Origin: Microbacterium sp. A20
GTDB taxonomy: Bacteria > Actinomycetota > Actinomycetes > Actinomycetales > Microbacteriaceae
Reading direction: 5' to 3'
NCBI RefSeq assembly: GCF_004794515.1
Contig: NZ_SSDF01000063.1
Coordinates: 1-45,227 of the forward strand
DNA: 45,227 nt
Of this stretch, positions 28,094 through 36,274 are shown piece by piece (within the stretch, counting starts at the first letter, position 1; each line of letters starts with the position of its first letter). A model generated the notes under the pieces. It was not told where the DNA came from. It was given only the letters and a program-made list of their open reading frames with translations, and searched no databases. The position numbers and the translations under genes are program-made.

Positions 28094-28549
28094 TCAGGCG
28101 TCGACGTCGCCGCGCCAGGCTCCGGTCTCGACGCCGCGGCCCTCGATGAACTCCTTGAAGTTCTGGAGGTCCTTCTTCACCGCGTGCCCGCCGGCGCCCA
28201 CGAGGGAGCCGATCTTCTCGAGCAGCCCCTCGGGCGCCCAGTCCAGCTGCACGGTCACGCGCGTGGACGTGTCGTCGAGCTTGTGGAACGTCACGACACC
28301 CGCGTGCTCGGTCTCGCCGCCGGTGCTGTTCCACGCGACGCGCTCATCCGGGTGCTGCTCGGTGATCTCGGCGTCGAACTCGCGGGTCGCGCCGCCGACC
28401 TTCACCTTCCAGTGCGTGTGGGTGTCGTCGATCTGAGTGATCGACTCGACTTCGTCGAGGAACTTCGGGAAGCTCTCGAACTGCGTCCACTGGTTGTACG
28501 CCGTGCGGACGGGGACGTCGACGTCGATGGTCTCGATGATCTGCACCAT
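28094..28549 (-). CDS. SRPBCC-family (START-like) protein
   Basis: The 151-aa protein fits the polyketide-cyclase/dehydrase-like SRPBCC group, which binds hydrophobic ligands in a helix-grip fold. Typical features are the N-terminal VDVPVRTAYNQWTQFESFPKF, the HTHWKVKVGG strand pair, and a C-terminal helix FKEFIEGRG. GAGGAG precedes ATG 28549, which supports the start. It is divergent from the FUSC-type exporter. The ligand is unknown. Confidence 0.88.
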   Translation of the reverse strand: MVQIIETIDVDVPVRTAYNQWTQFESFPKFLDEVESITQIDDTHTHWKVKVGGATREFDAEITEQHPDERVAWNSTGGETEHAGVVTFHKLDDTSTRVTVQLDWAPEGLLEKIGSLVGAGGHAVKKDLQNFKEFIEGRGVETGAWRGDVDA

Positions 28550-28679
28550 GTGATGCTCCTCACTTCTCGTCGTTCGTGTCATCCCATTCAGCCCGGAGCA
28601 GCGAGGATCGGCCACGGGGTTGACAGCCGCGTCATCGCACGTCGATCATCCGCGGCGTCGCGGCGCTACCGTTGAGGTC

Positions 28680-29717
28680 ATGCGCATCCCCGCCGCGATC
28701 CGCGCCTCCCAGCGCTCTCCGCTGCTGCAGGTCGTGAAGTCGGCCGCGGCGACGATCGCGGCGTGGCTCATCGCGGGATGGGTGTTCCCCGCGCAGCTGC
28801 CGGTGTTCGCCGCGATCGCCGCGCTCCTGGTCGTGCAGCCGAGTGTGAACCAGTCGCTGTCGAAGGCGCTCGAGCGCAGCATCGGGGTGATCGCCGGCGT
28901 GGTGATCGCCGTCGCGCTCGGGCTGCTCCTGGGCTCGCCGAGCTGGATCGTGCTGCTCGCGATCGTCGTCGCGATGCTCGTGGCGTGGATCTTCCGCGCC
29001 TCGCCCGGCACCGGCAATCAGGTCGCGATCTCGGCGATGCTCGTGCTGGCACTGGGATCCTCCAGCCCGGAATACGCGTTCGCGCGCATCGTGGAGACCC
29101 TGATCGGCGTGGTGATCGGCATCGTCGTGAACGCGCTCATCGTGCCGCCGGTGCTGGTCGCCCCCGCTCGGCGCGACGTCGGGCTGCTCGGGCGAGAGCT
29201 CGCCGCCAGCCTCGACCGCCTGGCCGTCGCGCTGCCGGAGCCGCAGACGGCCGCCCAGCTGCAGGAGCTCATGCTCGAGGTGCGGCTGCTGCGTCCGATG
29301 AAGGATGCCGCCGACGCATCCATCGCCGCCGGTGAGGAGTCGCTCACCCTGAACCCGCGGCGCTCGAATCATCGCAGCGAACTGCAGGAGCTGCGGGAGC
29401 TGCTCGAGCGACTGTCACCGATCGTGACCCAGACGATCGGCATGACCCGCGCGTACTTCGACCACTACGACGACACGATCGGCGAAGAGCCCGCAGTGGC
29501 CGCGATCGCCGAGCAGCTGCGTCGCGCCGGACACGACGTGCGCCTCGCCGTACAGGTCGCCGAGGCGTCGCCCGAGCCCGACACGGAGACGAGCGCGATC
29601 CCCGCGCTCACCGCACCGCTCGTGATCCGCCCGCCGGCGTCGCAGCACTGGATCCTGATCGGCTCGCTCATGGAGGATCTGCGCCGCATCCGGGGCGAGC
29701 TGCTCGACGAAGACTGA
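28680..29717 (+). CDS. FUSC/aromatic-acid-exporter family membrane protein
   Basis: The 345-aa protein has six N-terminal hydrophobic helices (about residues 15-165) and a long cytoplasmic helical domain (about 170-345). This matches the half-size FUSC-like transporters related to the ArAE family. The motif LPVFAAIAALLVVQPSVNQS is typical. ATG 28680 follows a TACCGT box by 7 nt, so leaderless initiation is possible. An upstream in-frame start (28620) adds a poorly biased leader and is less likely. The substrate is unknown. Confidence 0.85.
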   Translation: MRIPAAIRASQRSPLLQVVKSAAATIAAWLIAGWVFPAQLPVFAAIAALLVVQPSVNQSLSKALERSIGVIAGVVIAVALGLLLGSPSWIVLLAIVVAMLVAWIFRASPGTGNQVAISAMLVLALGSSSPEYAFARIVETLIGVVIGIVVNALIVPPVLVAPARRDVGLLGRELAASLDRLAVALPEPQTAAQLQELMLEVRLLRPMKDAADASIAAGEESLTLNPRRSNHRSELQELRELLERLSPIVTQTIGMTRAYFDHYDDTIGEEPAVAAIAEQLRRAGHDVRLAVQVAEASPEPDTETSAIPALTAPLVIRPPASQHWILIGSLMEDLRRIRGELLDED

Positions 29718-29740
29718 CCGACTCCGCCTACGCTGGTGGC

Positions 29741-30409
29741 ATGTCCGACATGACCGTCGCGGAGGCGCTGGGCGAGCTCGCCGCGCTGGAGGATCCGAAG
29801 ATGCGCGCCGCCAACGAGAAACGCGGCGACGACCACGGCATCAACCTCAGCCGGATGCGCGCGCTCGCGAAGCGGATCAGGACCGACCAGCCGCTCGCGC
29901 AGGAGCTCTGGGCGACCGGTGAGACCCCGGCGCGGCTCCTCGCCCTGCTGATCTGCCGCCCGCGCGAGTTCCGCGCCGACGAGCTCGACGCCATGCTGCG
30001 CGAGACCCGCCCGCCGAAGGTCAACGACTGGTTCGTGAACTACGTCGCCAAGAAGTCGCCGCTCGCCGAAGAGCTGCGGCTGCGCTGGTTCGACGACCCG
30101 GATCCCACGGTGGCCGCAGCCGCCTGGTCGCTCACGACGGTTCGGGTGATGAAAGACGCGGAGGGCCTGGACCTGCCGCACCTGCTCGACCTCATCGAGC
30201 GCGATCTGAAGGATGCTCCATCGCGTCTGCAGTGGGCGATGAACGAGACTCTCGCGAACATCGGCATCTACCACCCGGAGTACCGCGCGCGAGCGCTGGA
30301 GATCGGCGAGCGACTCCAGGTCCTCGCCGACTACCCGACCGCACCGGGCTGCACCTCCCCCTTCGCACCGCTGTGGATCGGCGAGATCGTGCGACGCCGC
30401 GAGGGCTGA
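29741..30409 (+). CDS. DNA alkylation repair enzyme (AlkD-like)
   Basis: The 222-aa alpha-helical protein fits the AlkC/AlkD HEAT-like-repeat DNA glycosylase superfamily. Visible family features are the acidic-aromatic block WFDDPDPTVAAAAWSLTT and LQWAMNETLANIGIYHPEYR. AlkD excises positively charged N3/N7-alkylpurines. Here the family is clear but the catalytic aspartate was not pinned down. TACGCT (29729-29734) ends 6 nt before the ATG, which suggests a leaderless transcript independent of the exporter upstream. Confidence 0.85.
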   Translation: MSDMTVAEALGELAALEDPKMRAANEKRGDDHGINLSRMRALAKRIRTDQPLAQELWATGETPARLLALLICRPREFRADELDAMLRETRPPKVNDWFVNYVAKKSPLAEELRLRWFDDPDPTVAAAAWSLTTVRVMKDAEGLDLPHLLDLIERDLKDAPSRLQWAMNETLANIGIYHPEYRARALEIGERLQVLADYPTAPGCTSPFAPLWIGEIVRRREG

Positions 30410-30443
30410 GCGCTCGTCCGGTCTGCCGTCTGCGCACACGACG

Positions 30444-30512
30444 CGAAGGAGATCTCACGCTCTGAAGGAGAGCATCCGGGATCCGCTCCTTCATTTCGTG
30501 AGATCTCCTTCG
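30444..30512. repeat. Palindromic element, unique family (GAAGGAG)
   Basis: The outer arms 30444-30459 and 30497-30512 are perfect 16-bp copies (CGAAGGAGATCTCACG). The inner arms 30463-30470 and 30486-30493 are perfect 8-bp copies (TGAAGGAG). The word GAAGGAG thus appears twice in direct and twice in inverted orientation. It lies 35 bp after the alkD-like stop. Confidence 0.88.
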
Positions 30513-30589
30513 GAACGGGTGGGCGCGGCATCCGCCTGGGAGATCAACAGGCGTGTCTCGACGCGATTCCGCATATGAGCCAGTAACGT

Positions 30590-30670
30590 TATACACTTTA
30601 TGAGTTGCGCGGGCTTTGGGGGGACTGCACAGGGTGGTCTCTGCGCGTGCGACACGACCTGGGGAGCATC
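30590..30670 (+). promoter_or_regulatory. Candidate promoter of the roadblock/GTPase operon
   Basis: An unusually AT-rich stretch contains TATACACT (30590-30597), a plausible -10, with only a weak -35 (TTCCGC at 30567-30572). The leader is about 70 nt and ends in GGGGAGC before the ATG. The remainder of 30513-30590 shows no other signal. Confidence 0.4.
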
Positions 30671-31042
30671 ATGGCTACGCAAGACGAACTGAACGCGCTC
30701 ATCACCGACATCGCGCACGACATCAACGGTTTCATCGGCGCCTCCGTCGTCGATCTCGAATCCGGGATGCCACTGGCCTCGAGCTCGGTCCGACCGGACT
30801 TCGACCTCGATGTGGCCAGCGCCTACAACAGTGAGATCGTCAAGAACAAGATGCGTACGATCGAGGCGCTCGGTCTCGACGCGACCCTCGAAGACATGCT
30901 GCTCACCCTCGACACGCAGCTCCACCTGCTCAAGATGATCACCGATGAGACGTTCATCTACCTCGCCGCGGATCGCCAGGCGACGAACCTCGCACTTCTC
31001 CGCTCCGCAGTGAACCGCCATCTTGCGGCTCTGAACGCTTGA
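30671..31042 (+). CDS. Roadblock/LC7-domain protein (MglB/CvnB-like)
   Basis: The 123-aa protein is one roadblock domain of usual length. It starts ATQDELNALITDIAHDINGF and includes GASVVDLESGMPLASSS and LQHLLK-type helices (TLDTQLHLLKMI). Roadblock proteins bind and regulate small Ras-like GTPases, as MglB does for MglA. The gene is followed, with a TTGA overlap, by a small GTPase gene and then a second roadblock-like gene. Confidence 0.88.
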   Translation: MATQDELNALITDIAHDINGFIGASVVDLESGMPLASSSVRPDFDLDVASAYNSEIVKNKMRTIEALGLDATLEDMLLTLDTQLHLLKMITDETFIYLAADRQATNLALLRSAVNRHLAALNA

Positions 31043-31689
31043 CCGGCGAGGCCGTGCGCAGCGACGGCCTCGAGGAGATCTCGTGGGTGCGTGCCGCGTC
31101 GGTGGAGACGCCGATGCGGCGGGCACGCTGGAGGCACGTGAATCTGCCGAACCGCTACCGGCTCATCTTCGCCGGGCCGGTCGGCGCGGGGAAGACGACG
31201 GCCGTCCGCGCACTGAGCGACGTCCCTCCGGTCGACACCGACGTTCCGATCTCGGCCGGATCGGCGGAGTACGGCGACGGCGAGAAGACCACCACCACGG
31301 TGGGCCTCGACTACGGCGCGTGGAAACCCACGCCCGAGATCTCCGTCACCCTCATCGGGGTTCCCGGGCAAGACCGTTTCGCTCCCGCCCGACGAAGATC
31401 CTCGACCGCAGACACGCGCATCCTTCTCTGGCTGCGTGCCGACCGGTCGCACCTCGCCGCCGACGCCGCCGCGTGGATTCCTCGGTTCGCCGGCGACGGT
31501 CAGCGAATGGTCATCGCCGTCAGCCACTGCGCAGAAGAGGCGATGGGCACAGTACGCCAGGAACTCACCGAGGTCCTGGCGCGATACGGGATCCCCGCGA
31601 ATCGCGTTCATGCCGCCGACGCCCGCGATCGCGACAGCGTGATGCGCGTCGCCTGCGTGGCCCTTGACCTTCCGGAAGAAGAGTCGTGA
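31039..31689 (+). CDS. Small GTPase-like protein (CvnD/MglA-type)
   Basis: The 216-aa protein has a P-loop GPVGAGKTT (46-54) and a switch I segment TTTTVGLDYG (84-93). The G3 motif has the form VPGQDRF (108-114), typical of bacterial CvnD/MglA-like GTPases. The usual NKxD guanine-specificity motif is not evident: where it is expected the sequence reads VIAVSHCAEE (158-167). It starts at TTG overlapping the upstream stop. It probably forms a switch with its roadblock partners on either side. Nucleotide specificity is uncertain. Confidence 0.8.
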   Translation: MTGEAVRSDGLEEISWVRAASVETPMRRARWRHVNLPNRYRLIFAGPVGAGKTTAVRALSDVPPVDTDVPISAGSAEYGDGEKTTTTVGLDYGAWKPTPEISVTLIGVPGQDRFAPARRRSSTADTRILLWLRADRSHLAADAAAWIPRFAGDGQRMVIAVSHCAEEAMGTVRQELTEVLARYGIPANRVHAADARDRDSVMRVACVALDLPEEES

Positions 31690-32222
31690 ACACACACATC
31701 CGAACAGACGAACCCCCTCTCCCGAACGACGCCGCGCGCCGGGACGACGCGACCCACGGAGGCGACCCCGTGCTCATGCATCCGGAGATCGCGGCCCACT
31801 GGGAGCTCTGGTCGAGCGTCGTCAGCCAGGCTGCACTCACCCGACTGCGCCATCTGCAGGAGCGCTTCCCCGAGCTGACGACGGCCGTCCTCTCGACCGC
31901 CGACGGCCTGCACATCGCCTCCGTCGGCACGCGAGAGGAGACGGGTGAGCGGCTGGCGGCGATCAACGGTTCGCTGTTCGGCGTCGCCAGGGCCGAGGCC
32001 GAGATCATCTCCGGCGGGACGGAACCGAGCCTGTCAGCCGTCGTCTCGGTGTCGATCGGGCAGAGCCAGCTGTCATTGCTCAGCTTCGTCCTCGCACCCT
32101 ACGGCCAACTGCTCCTGTCGGTATCGGCAGCGGGAGTCCAGGTCGGCACCGTGATCGTGCAGGCACGCTCGGCGGCCTACGAGCTCATCACCGCCCTCGG
32201 GCTCGCCGGCGTGCCCGGCTAG
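31686..32222 (+). CDS. Second roadblock-like protein with an N-terminal extension
   Basis: The 178-aa protein starts at GTG 31686 (GTGA overlap with the GTPase stop). A non-conserved N-terminal stretch of about 45 residues precedes a domain beginning [20 protein letters not shown]. The following strands and helices ([20 protein letters not shown]) fit a roadblock/LC7-like fold. The assignment is weaker than for the first protein. With its neighbours it forms a compact three-gene module. Confidence 0.6.
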   Translation: MNTHIRTDEPPLPNDAARRDDATHGGDPVLMHPEIAAHWELWSSVVSQAALTRLRHLQERFPELTTAVLSTADGLHIASVGTREETGERLAAINGSLFGVARAEAEIISGGTEPSLSAVVSVSIGQSQLSLLSFVLAPYGQLLLSVSAAGVQVGTVIVQARSAAYELITALGLAGVPG

Positions 32223-32250
32223 CCCTGCAGTCGCTGGCTACGCTGGGGCC

Positions 32251-32961
32251 ATGAGCACGCACATCGCCGCAGAGCCCGGCCAGATCGCCCCCATCGTCCT
32301 GTTCCCCGGCGACCCGCTGCGAGCGAAGTGGATCGCCGAGACGTTCCTCGACGACGCCGAGCTGTACTCCGAGACCCGGGGCATGCTGGGTTTCACCGGC
32401 ACCTGGGAGGGGCACCGCATCTCGGTGCAGGGTTCGGGCATGGGCCAGCCGTCTATGGCGATCTACGCGAACGAGCTGTTCGACTCCTACGACGTGCAGA
32501 CGATCGTGCGGGTCGGGTCGTGCGGGGCGCTGACCGAGCGCGTCAAGGTGCGCGACATCATCATCGCCAACGGCGCGTCCACGGATTCCGGCATCAACCG
32601 CGTGCGCTTCCACGGGCTCGACTACGCGCCGGTCGCGGACTTCGGCCTCCTGCGCGCGGCCGTGGAGGCGAGCGAGGCGGAAGGCCTCGAGTCGACCGTG
32701 CATGTCGGGCAGCTGTTCTCGAGCGACCAGTTCTACAGCACCCGTCCCGAGCTCACGGAGCCGTTCGTGCAGCACGGCATCCTCGGCGTCGAGATGGAAG
32801 CGGCCGGGCTCTACACGCTCGCAGCGTACTACGGTCGGCGCGCCCTCGCGATCTGCACGGTCAGCGACCACATCGTCACGGGCGAGGAGACCACAGCGCA
32901 GGAGCGCGAGCAGACCTTCGGCGACATGATCCGCATCGCCCTGCGCGCCGCGACCGCGTAG
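32251..32961 (+). CDS. deoD: Purine-nucleoside phosphorylase, DeoD type
   Basis: The 236-aa protein matches the hexameric trimeric-dimer DeoD family. Its N-terminus contains [13 protein letters not shown] and the phosphate-binding RVGSCGAL. The ribose-binding [10 protein letters not shown] and the catalytic-Asp region [14 protein letters not shown] follow. It phosphorolyses purine nucleosides in salvage. TACGCT (32239-32244) ends 6 nt before the ATG, a leaderless-type promoter of its own. Confidence 0.95.
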   Translation: MSTHIAAEPGQIAPIVLFPGDPLRAKWIAETFLDDAELYSETRGMLGFTGTWEGHRISVQGSGMGQPSMAIYANELFDSYDVQTIVRVGSCGALTERVKVRDIIIANGASTDSGINRVRFHGLDYAPVADFGLLRAAVEASEAEGLESTVHVGQLFSSDQFYSTRPELTEPFVQHGILGVEMEAAGLYTLAAYYGRRALAICTVSDHIVTGEETTAQEREQTFGDMIRIALRAATA

Positions 32962-33044
32962 CGCGGCATCCGTTGCTCCCCCGCCGAGCGCGGCACCGTT
33001 CCTCCCCCGCGCGATTCGCCGCGCCTGGCCGTTCGGCCGGTCAG

Positions 33045-33120
33045 CGAGATCAGGCGAAACCGCCGCATCAGGCAATCCAGCGGCATATCCTCCTGATCTC
33101 GCACGATTGCCTGATGCGGC
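33045..33120. repeat. Interlocked palindromic element (ATCAGG)
   Basis: Pair A is 33045-33054 with 33092-33101 (perfect 10 bp, CGAGATCAGG). Pair B is 33062-33077 with 33105-33120 (perfect 16 bp, GCCGCATCAGGCAATC). The order A-B-A'-B' is pseudoknot-like, unlike the nested order in other elements. ATCAGG occurs twice, and CCTGAT twice. The remainder of 32962-33176 shows nothing else. Confidence 0.88.
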
Positions 33121-33176
33121 CGGCGCAGGAGGGGTGAGACGCAGTGCGCACGCGCATGGGGGATGATCGAAGGACC

Positions 33177-35726
33177 ATGACTTCCCCACCGCGGCTCGAT
33201 CCCGCCCTCGTTCCGGACGCCGCGGATCCGGATGCCGTCTACCTCGCCTTCGTCGAATGGGCGGAGTCGACCGGCATCAGCCTCTACCCCGCGCAGGACG
33301 AGGCGGTCATCGAGATCGTCTCCGGCAACAACCTGATCCTCTCCACTCCCACCGGGACCGGGAAGTCGCTCGTCGCGATCGGCGCGCACTTCGCCGCCCT
33401 CATCGCCGGCCGGCGCAGCTACTACACCGCCCCGATCAAGGCGCTCGTGAGCGAGAAGTTCTTCGCGCTGGTCGATGTCTTCGGCGCCGAGAACGTCGGC
33501 ATGGTCACGGGCGACTCCTCGGTCAACGCCGATGCCCCGATCATCTGCTGCACCGCCGAGATCCTCGCGAACCTCTCGCTGCGCCAGGGCACGGATGCCG
33601 ACGTCGGCCAGGTCGTGATGGACGAGTTCCACTTCTACGCCGACCCCGACCGCGGGTGGGCCTGGCAGGTGCCGCTGCTCGAGCTGCCGCAGGCGCAGTT
33701 CATCCTGATGTCGGCGACCCTCGGCGACGTGACCGAGCTCGCCGCCGACCTCACCCGCCGCACCGGCCGCGAGACGGCGACCGTGACCGGCGTCGAGCGC
33801 CCCGTCCCCCTGCACTTCTTCTACGAGACCACGCCGATCCACGAGACCATCGACGACCTGCTGAACACCGGGCAGGCGCCGATCTACGTCGTGCACTTCT
33901 CGCAGGCTGCGGCCATGGAGCGGGCGCAGGCGCTGTCCAGCACGAAGGTCGCCACCCGTGAGCAGCGCGATGCGATCGCGGCACTGATCGCCGAGTTCCG
34001 CTTCACGACCGCGTTCGGCAAGACGCTCTCGCGTTTCCTCCGCGCCGGGATCGGCGTGCACCACGCCGGCATGCTGCCGAAGTACCGTCGTCTGGTCGAG
34101 CAGCTCGCCCAGCGCGGACTGCTGCGCGTCATCTGCGGCACCGACACCCTCGGCGTCGGCATCAACGTGCCGATCCGCACCGTGCTGCTCACCGCGCTGA
34201 CGAAGTTCGACGGCACCCGGATGCGGCAGCTGAACGCCCGCGAGTTCCATCAGATCGCCGGTCGCGCCGGGCGGGCGGGGTACGACACCGCCGGGACGGT
34301 CGTCGCCCAGGCTCCGGAGCACGAGAGCGAGAACGTCGCCGCGGTGAAGAAGGCCGGCGACGACCCGAAGAAGAAGCGCAAGATCGTCCGCAAGAAGGCG
34401 CCCGACGGCTTCGTCTCGTGGGGCGAGCCGTCGTTCCGCAAGCTCATCGACGCGGTGCCCGAGACGCTGACCTCTCACATGCAGATCACGAGCGCCATGA
34501 TGCTCAACGTGATCGCGCGCGGCGGCGATGTCTTCGCGAATATGCGCTCGCTGGTATACGACAACCATGAGCCGCGGAAACGGCAGCGCGAACTCGCGCT
34601 CCGCGCCATCGGCATCTACCGCACGCTTCGCGAATCGGGCATCGTCGAGAAGACTCCGGAGGGCGACATCCGCCTCACGGTCGACCTGCAGCCGAACTTC
34701 GCGCTCAACCAGCCGCTGTCGCCGTTCGCCCTCGCCGCGTTCGAGCTGCTCGACCCCGACGCTTCGACCAGCTCAGCGACCCAGGGGGTTGGCACCGGTT
34801 CGTACGCCCTCGACATGATCTCGATCGTGGAGTCGACCCTCGACGATCCTCGTGCCGTGCTCAGCCAGCAGGAGTTCCTCGCCCGCGGCGAAGCGGTCGC
34901 CGCGATGAAATCCGAGGGTATCGAGTACGACGAGCGGATGGAGCTGCTCGAGCAGATCACGTACCCGAAACCGCTCGACGAGCTGCTGACAGCGGCATTC
35001 GAGACGTTCAGCGCCGCGCAGCCGTGGATCCGCGACTTCGAGCTGCACCCGAAGTCGGTCGTGCGCGACATGTACGAGCGGGCCATGTCGTTCGGGGAAT
35101 ATGTCGCCTACTACAAGATCGCGCGCTCCGAAGGCGTGGTGCTGCGCTACCTCTCCGACGCCTACCGCGCGGCCTCGCAGACCATCCCGGAGGAGTTCAA
35201 GGACGAAGACCTCCGCGACCTCATCGAGTGGCTCGGCGAGCTGGTGCGCCAGGTCGACTCCAGCCTGCTCGACGAGTGGGAAGAGCTGATCGCCGGGGTC
35301 GACAACGGCCGCTTCGATCCGCACGCGCCTGACGAGCCGATCGTCCCCCCGGCCCCCAAGCGCCTCACGAGCAACATCCGCGCCTTCCGCATCCTGGTGC
35401 GCAACGAGCTGTTCCGCCGGGTGCAGCTCGCGGCGCGAGAAGACGTGGACGCCCTGGCCGAGCTCGACCCCGGTTTCGGCGCCGACGCCTGGTCGGATGC
35501 GCTCGACGGGTACTACGCCGACCACGACGAGATCCTCACCGGCGGAGATGCCCGCAGCTCGAAGCTGCTCATCCTCACCGAGGGTGCCACGGCCTGGACC
35601 GCGCGACAGATCTTCGACGACCCCGCCGGCGACCACGACTGGGGCATCACCGCGACGATCGACCTGGCTGCCTCCGACGAAGCAGGTCAGGCCGTCGTTA
35701 CCGTGACGGGCGTGGACCGGCTGTAG
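33177..35726 (+). CDS. DExH-box RNA/DNA helicase, DUF3516 type
   Basis: The 849-aa protein has a superfamily 2 core. Walker A is TPTGTGKS with K63, motif II is DEFH from D149, and motif III is MSATLGD. Motif VI is QIAGRAGRAGYD (from Q359). The C-terminal half is the DUF3516-type region seen in actinobacterial Ski2-like helicases. A basic insertion KKKRKIVRKK (398-407) interrupts the core just after motif VI. The start is ATG 33177; GTG 33144 would add 11 residues. The nucleic-acid substrate is not known. Confidence 0.88.
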   Translation: MTSPPRLDPALVPDAADPDAVYLAFVEWAESTGISLYPAQDEAVIEIVSGNNLILSTPTGTGKSLVAIGAHFAALIAGRRSYYTAPIKALVSEKFFALVDVFGAENVGMVTGDSSVNADAPIICCTAEILANLSLRQGTDADVGQVVMDEFHFYADPDRGWAWQVPLLELPQAQFILMSATLGDVTELAADLTRRTGRETATVTGVERPVPLHFFYETTPIHETIDDLLNTGQAPIYVVHFSQAAAMERAQALSSTKVATREQRDAIAALIAEFRFTTAFGKTLSRFLRAGIGVHHAGMLPKYRRLVEQLAQRGLLRVICGTDTLGVGINVPIRTVLLTALTKFDGTRMRQLNAREFHQIAGRAGRAGYDTAGTVVAQAPEHESENVAAVKKAGDDPKKKRKIVRKKAPDGFVSWGEPSFRKLIDAVPETLTSHMQITSAMMLNVIARGGDVFANMRSLVYDNHEPRKRQRELALRAIGIYRTLRESGIVEKTPEGDIRLTVDLQPNFALNQPLSPFALAAFELLDPDASTSSATQGVGTGSYALDMISIVESTLDDPRAVLSQQEFLARGEAVAAMKSEGIEYDERMELLEQITYPKPLDELLTAAFETFSAAQPWIRDFELHPKSVVRDMYERAMSFGEYVAYYKIARSEGVVLRYLSDAYRAASQTIPEEFKDEDLRDLIEWLGELVRQVDSSLLDEWEELIAGVDNGRFDPHAPDEPIVPPAPKRLTSNIRAFRILVRNELFRRVQLAAREDVDALAELDPGFGADAWSDALDGYYADHDEILTGGDARSSKLLILTEGATAWTARQIFDDPAGDHDWGITATIDLAASDEAGQAVVTVTGVDRL

Positions 35727-35749
35727 CGCTCCGGAGCGCCACCACCGCG

Positions 35750-35820
35750 TGGGCGGACATCTCCCTCATGGGCGGATGTTTCGCGGGAGGATCACCTCCC
35801 GATGCGGAGTTCTCCGCCCA
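35750..35820. repeat. Palindromic element (TGGGCGGA) between convergent genes
   Basis: The outer arms 35750-35757 (TGGGCGGA) and 35813-35820 (TCCGCCCA) are perfect 8-bp copies. GGGCGGA recurs at 35770. A small 7-bp hairpin CGGGAGG/CCTCCCG (35784-35790 with 35795-35801) lies inside. It is located between the helicase and the convergent VOC gene, so it may act as a terminator for both. Confidence 0.65.
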
Positions 35821-35844
35821 GAGGTGTTGCCCTTCAGCCCCGGA

Positions 35845-36234
35845 TCACGCCTGCATGACAGCGAGCACATTCCCGGCGGGATCGCGGAACCACGCGATGT
35901 CCGGCCCCTGCCCGTTGCCGCGGACGATGCCGCGGGAGTCGGAGGGGAACTCGTCGTCGCTGTAGATCTTCGTCTGCACGCCCCGCGCGATGAGCTCGTC
36001 CACCGCGGCGTCGACATCCGCCACCGGGAAGTTCAGGATGGTGAAGCTCGCCGGCGTGTGGTTCGGCTTCGAGTACACGAGGATCGACCCGCCGCTGGGC
36101 AGCCGCAGGTCGAGGAACCCCATCGCGTTGACCTCGACGTCGAGGCCGAGGGTCGTGCCGTAGAACTCTTTCGCCGCGTCGATGTCGTCGACGCTGAATC
36201 CGCTGAATGCGTTGTCCGCTGTGAAGGCCGCCAT
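35845..36234 (-). CDS. VOC-superfamily (glyoxalase/bleomycin-resistance fold) protein
   Basis: The 129-aa protein is a single vicinal-oxygen-chelate domain. It contains FYGTTLGLDVEVNAMGFLDL, the strand NFPVADVDAAVDELIARG and a C-terminal IAWFRDPAGNVLAV. The final block is typical of the family. The reaction cannot be assigned. ATG 36234 is chosen over longer frames that run into the acyltransferase side. It is 40 bp downstream of the acyltransferase gene in the same direction. Confidence 0.88.
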   Translation of the reverse strand: MAAFTADNAFSGFSVDDIDAAKEFYGTTLGLDVEVNAMGFLDLRLPSGGSILVYSKPNHTPASFTILNFPVADVDAAVDELIARGVQTKIYSDDEFPSDSRGIVRGNGQGPDIAWFRDPAGNVLAVMQA

Positions 36235-36274
36235 GACTCCATGGTCCGCCGTCGCCCGGCGGTTGTCGAGGGGG

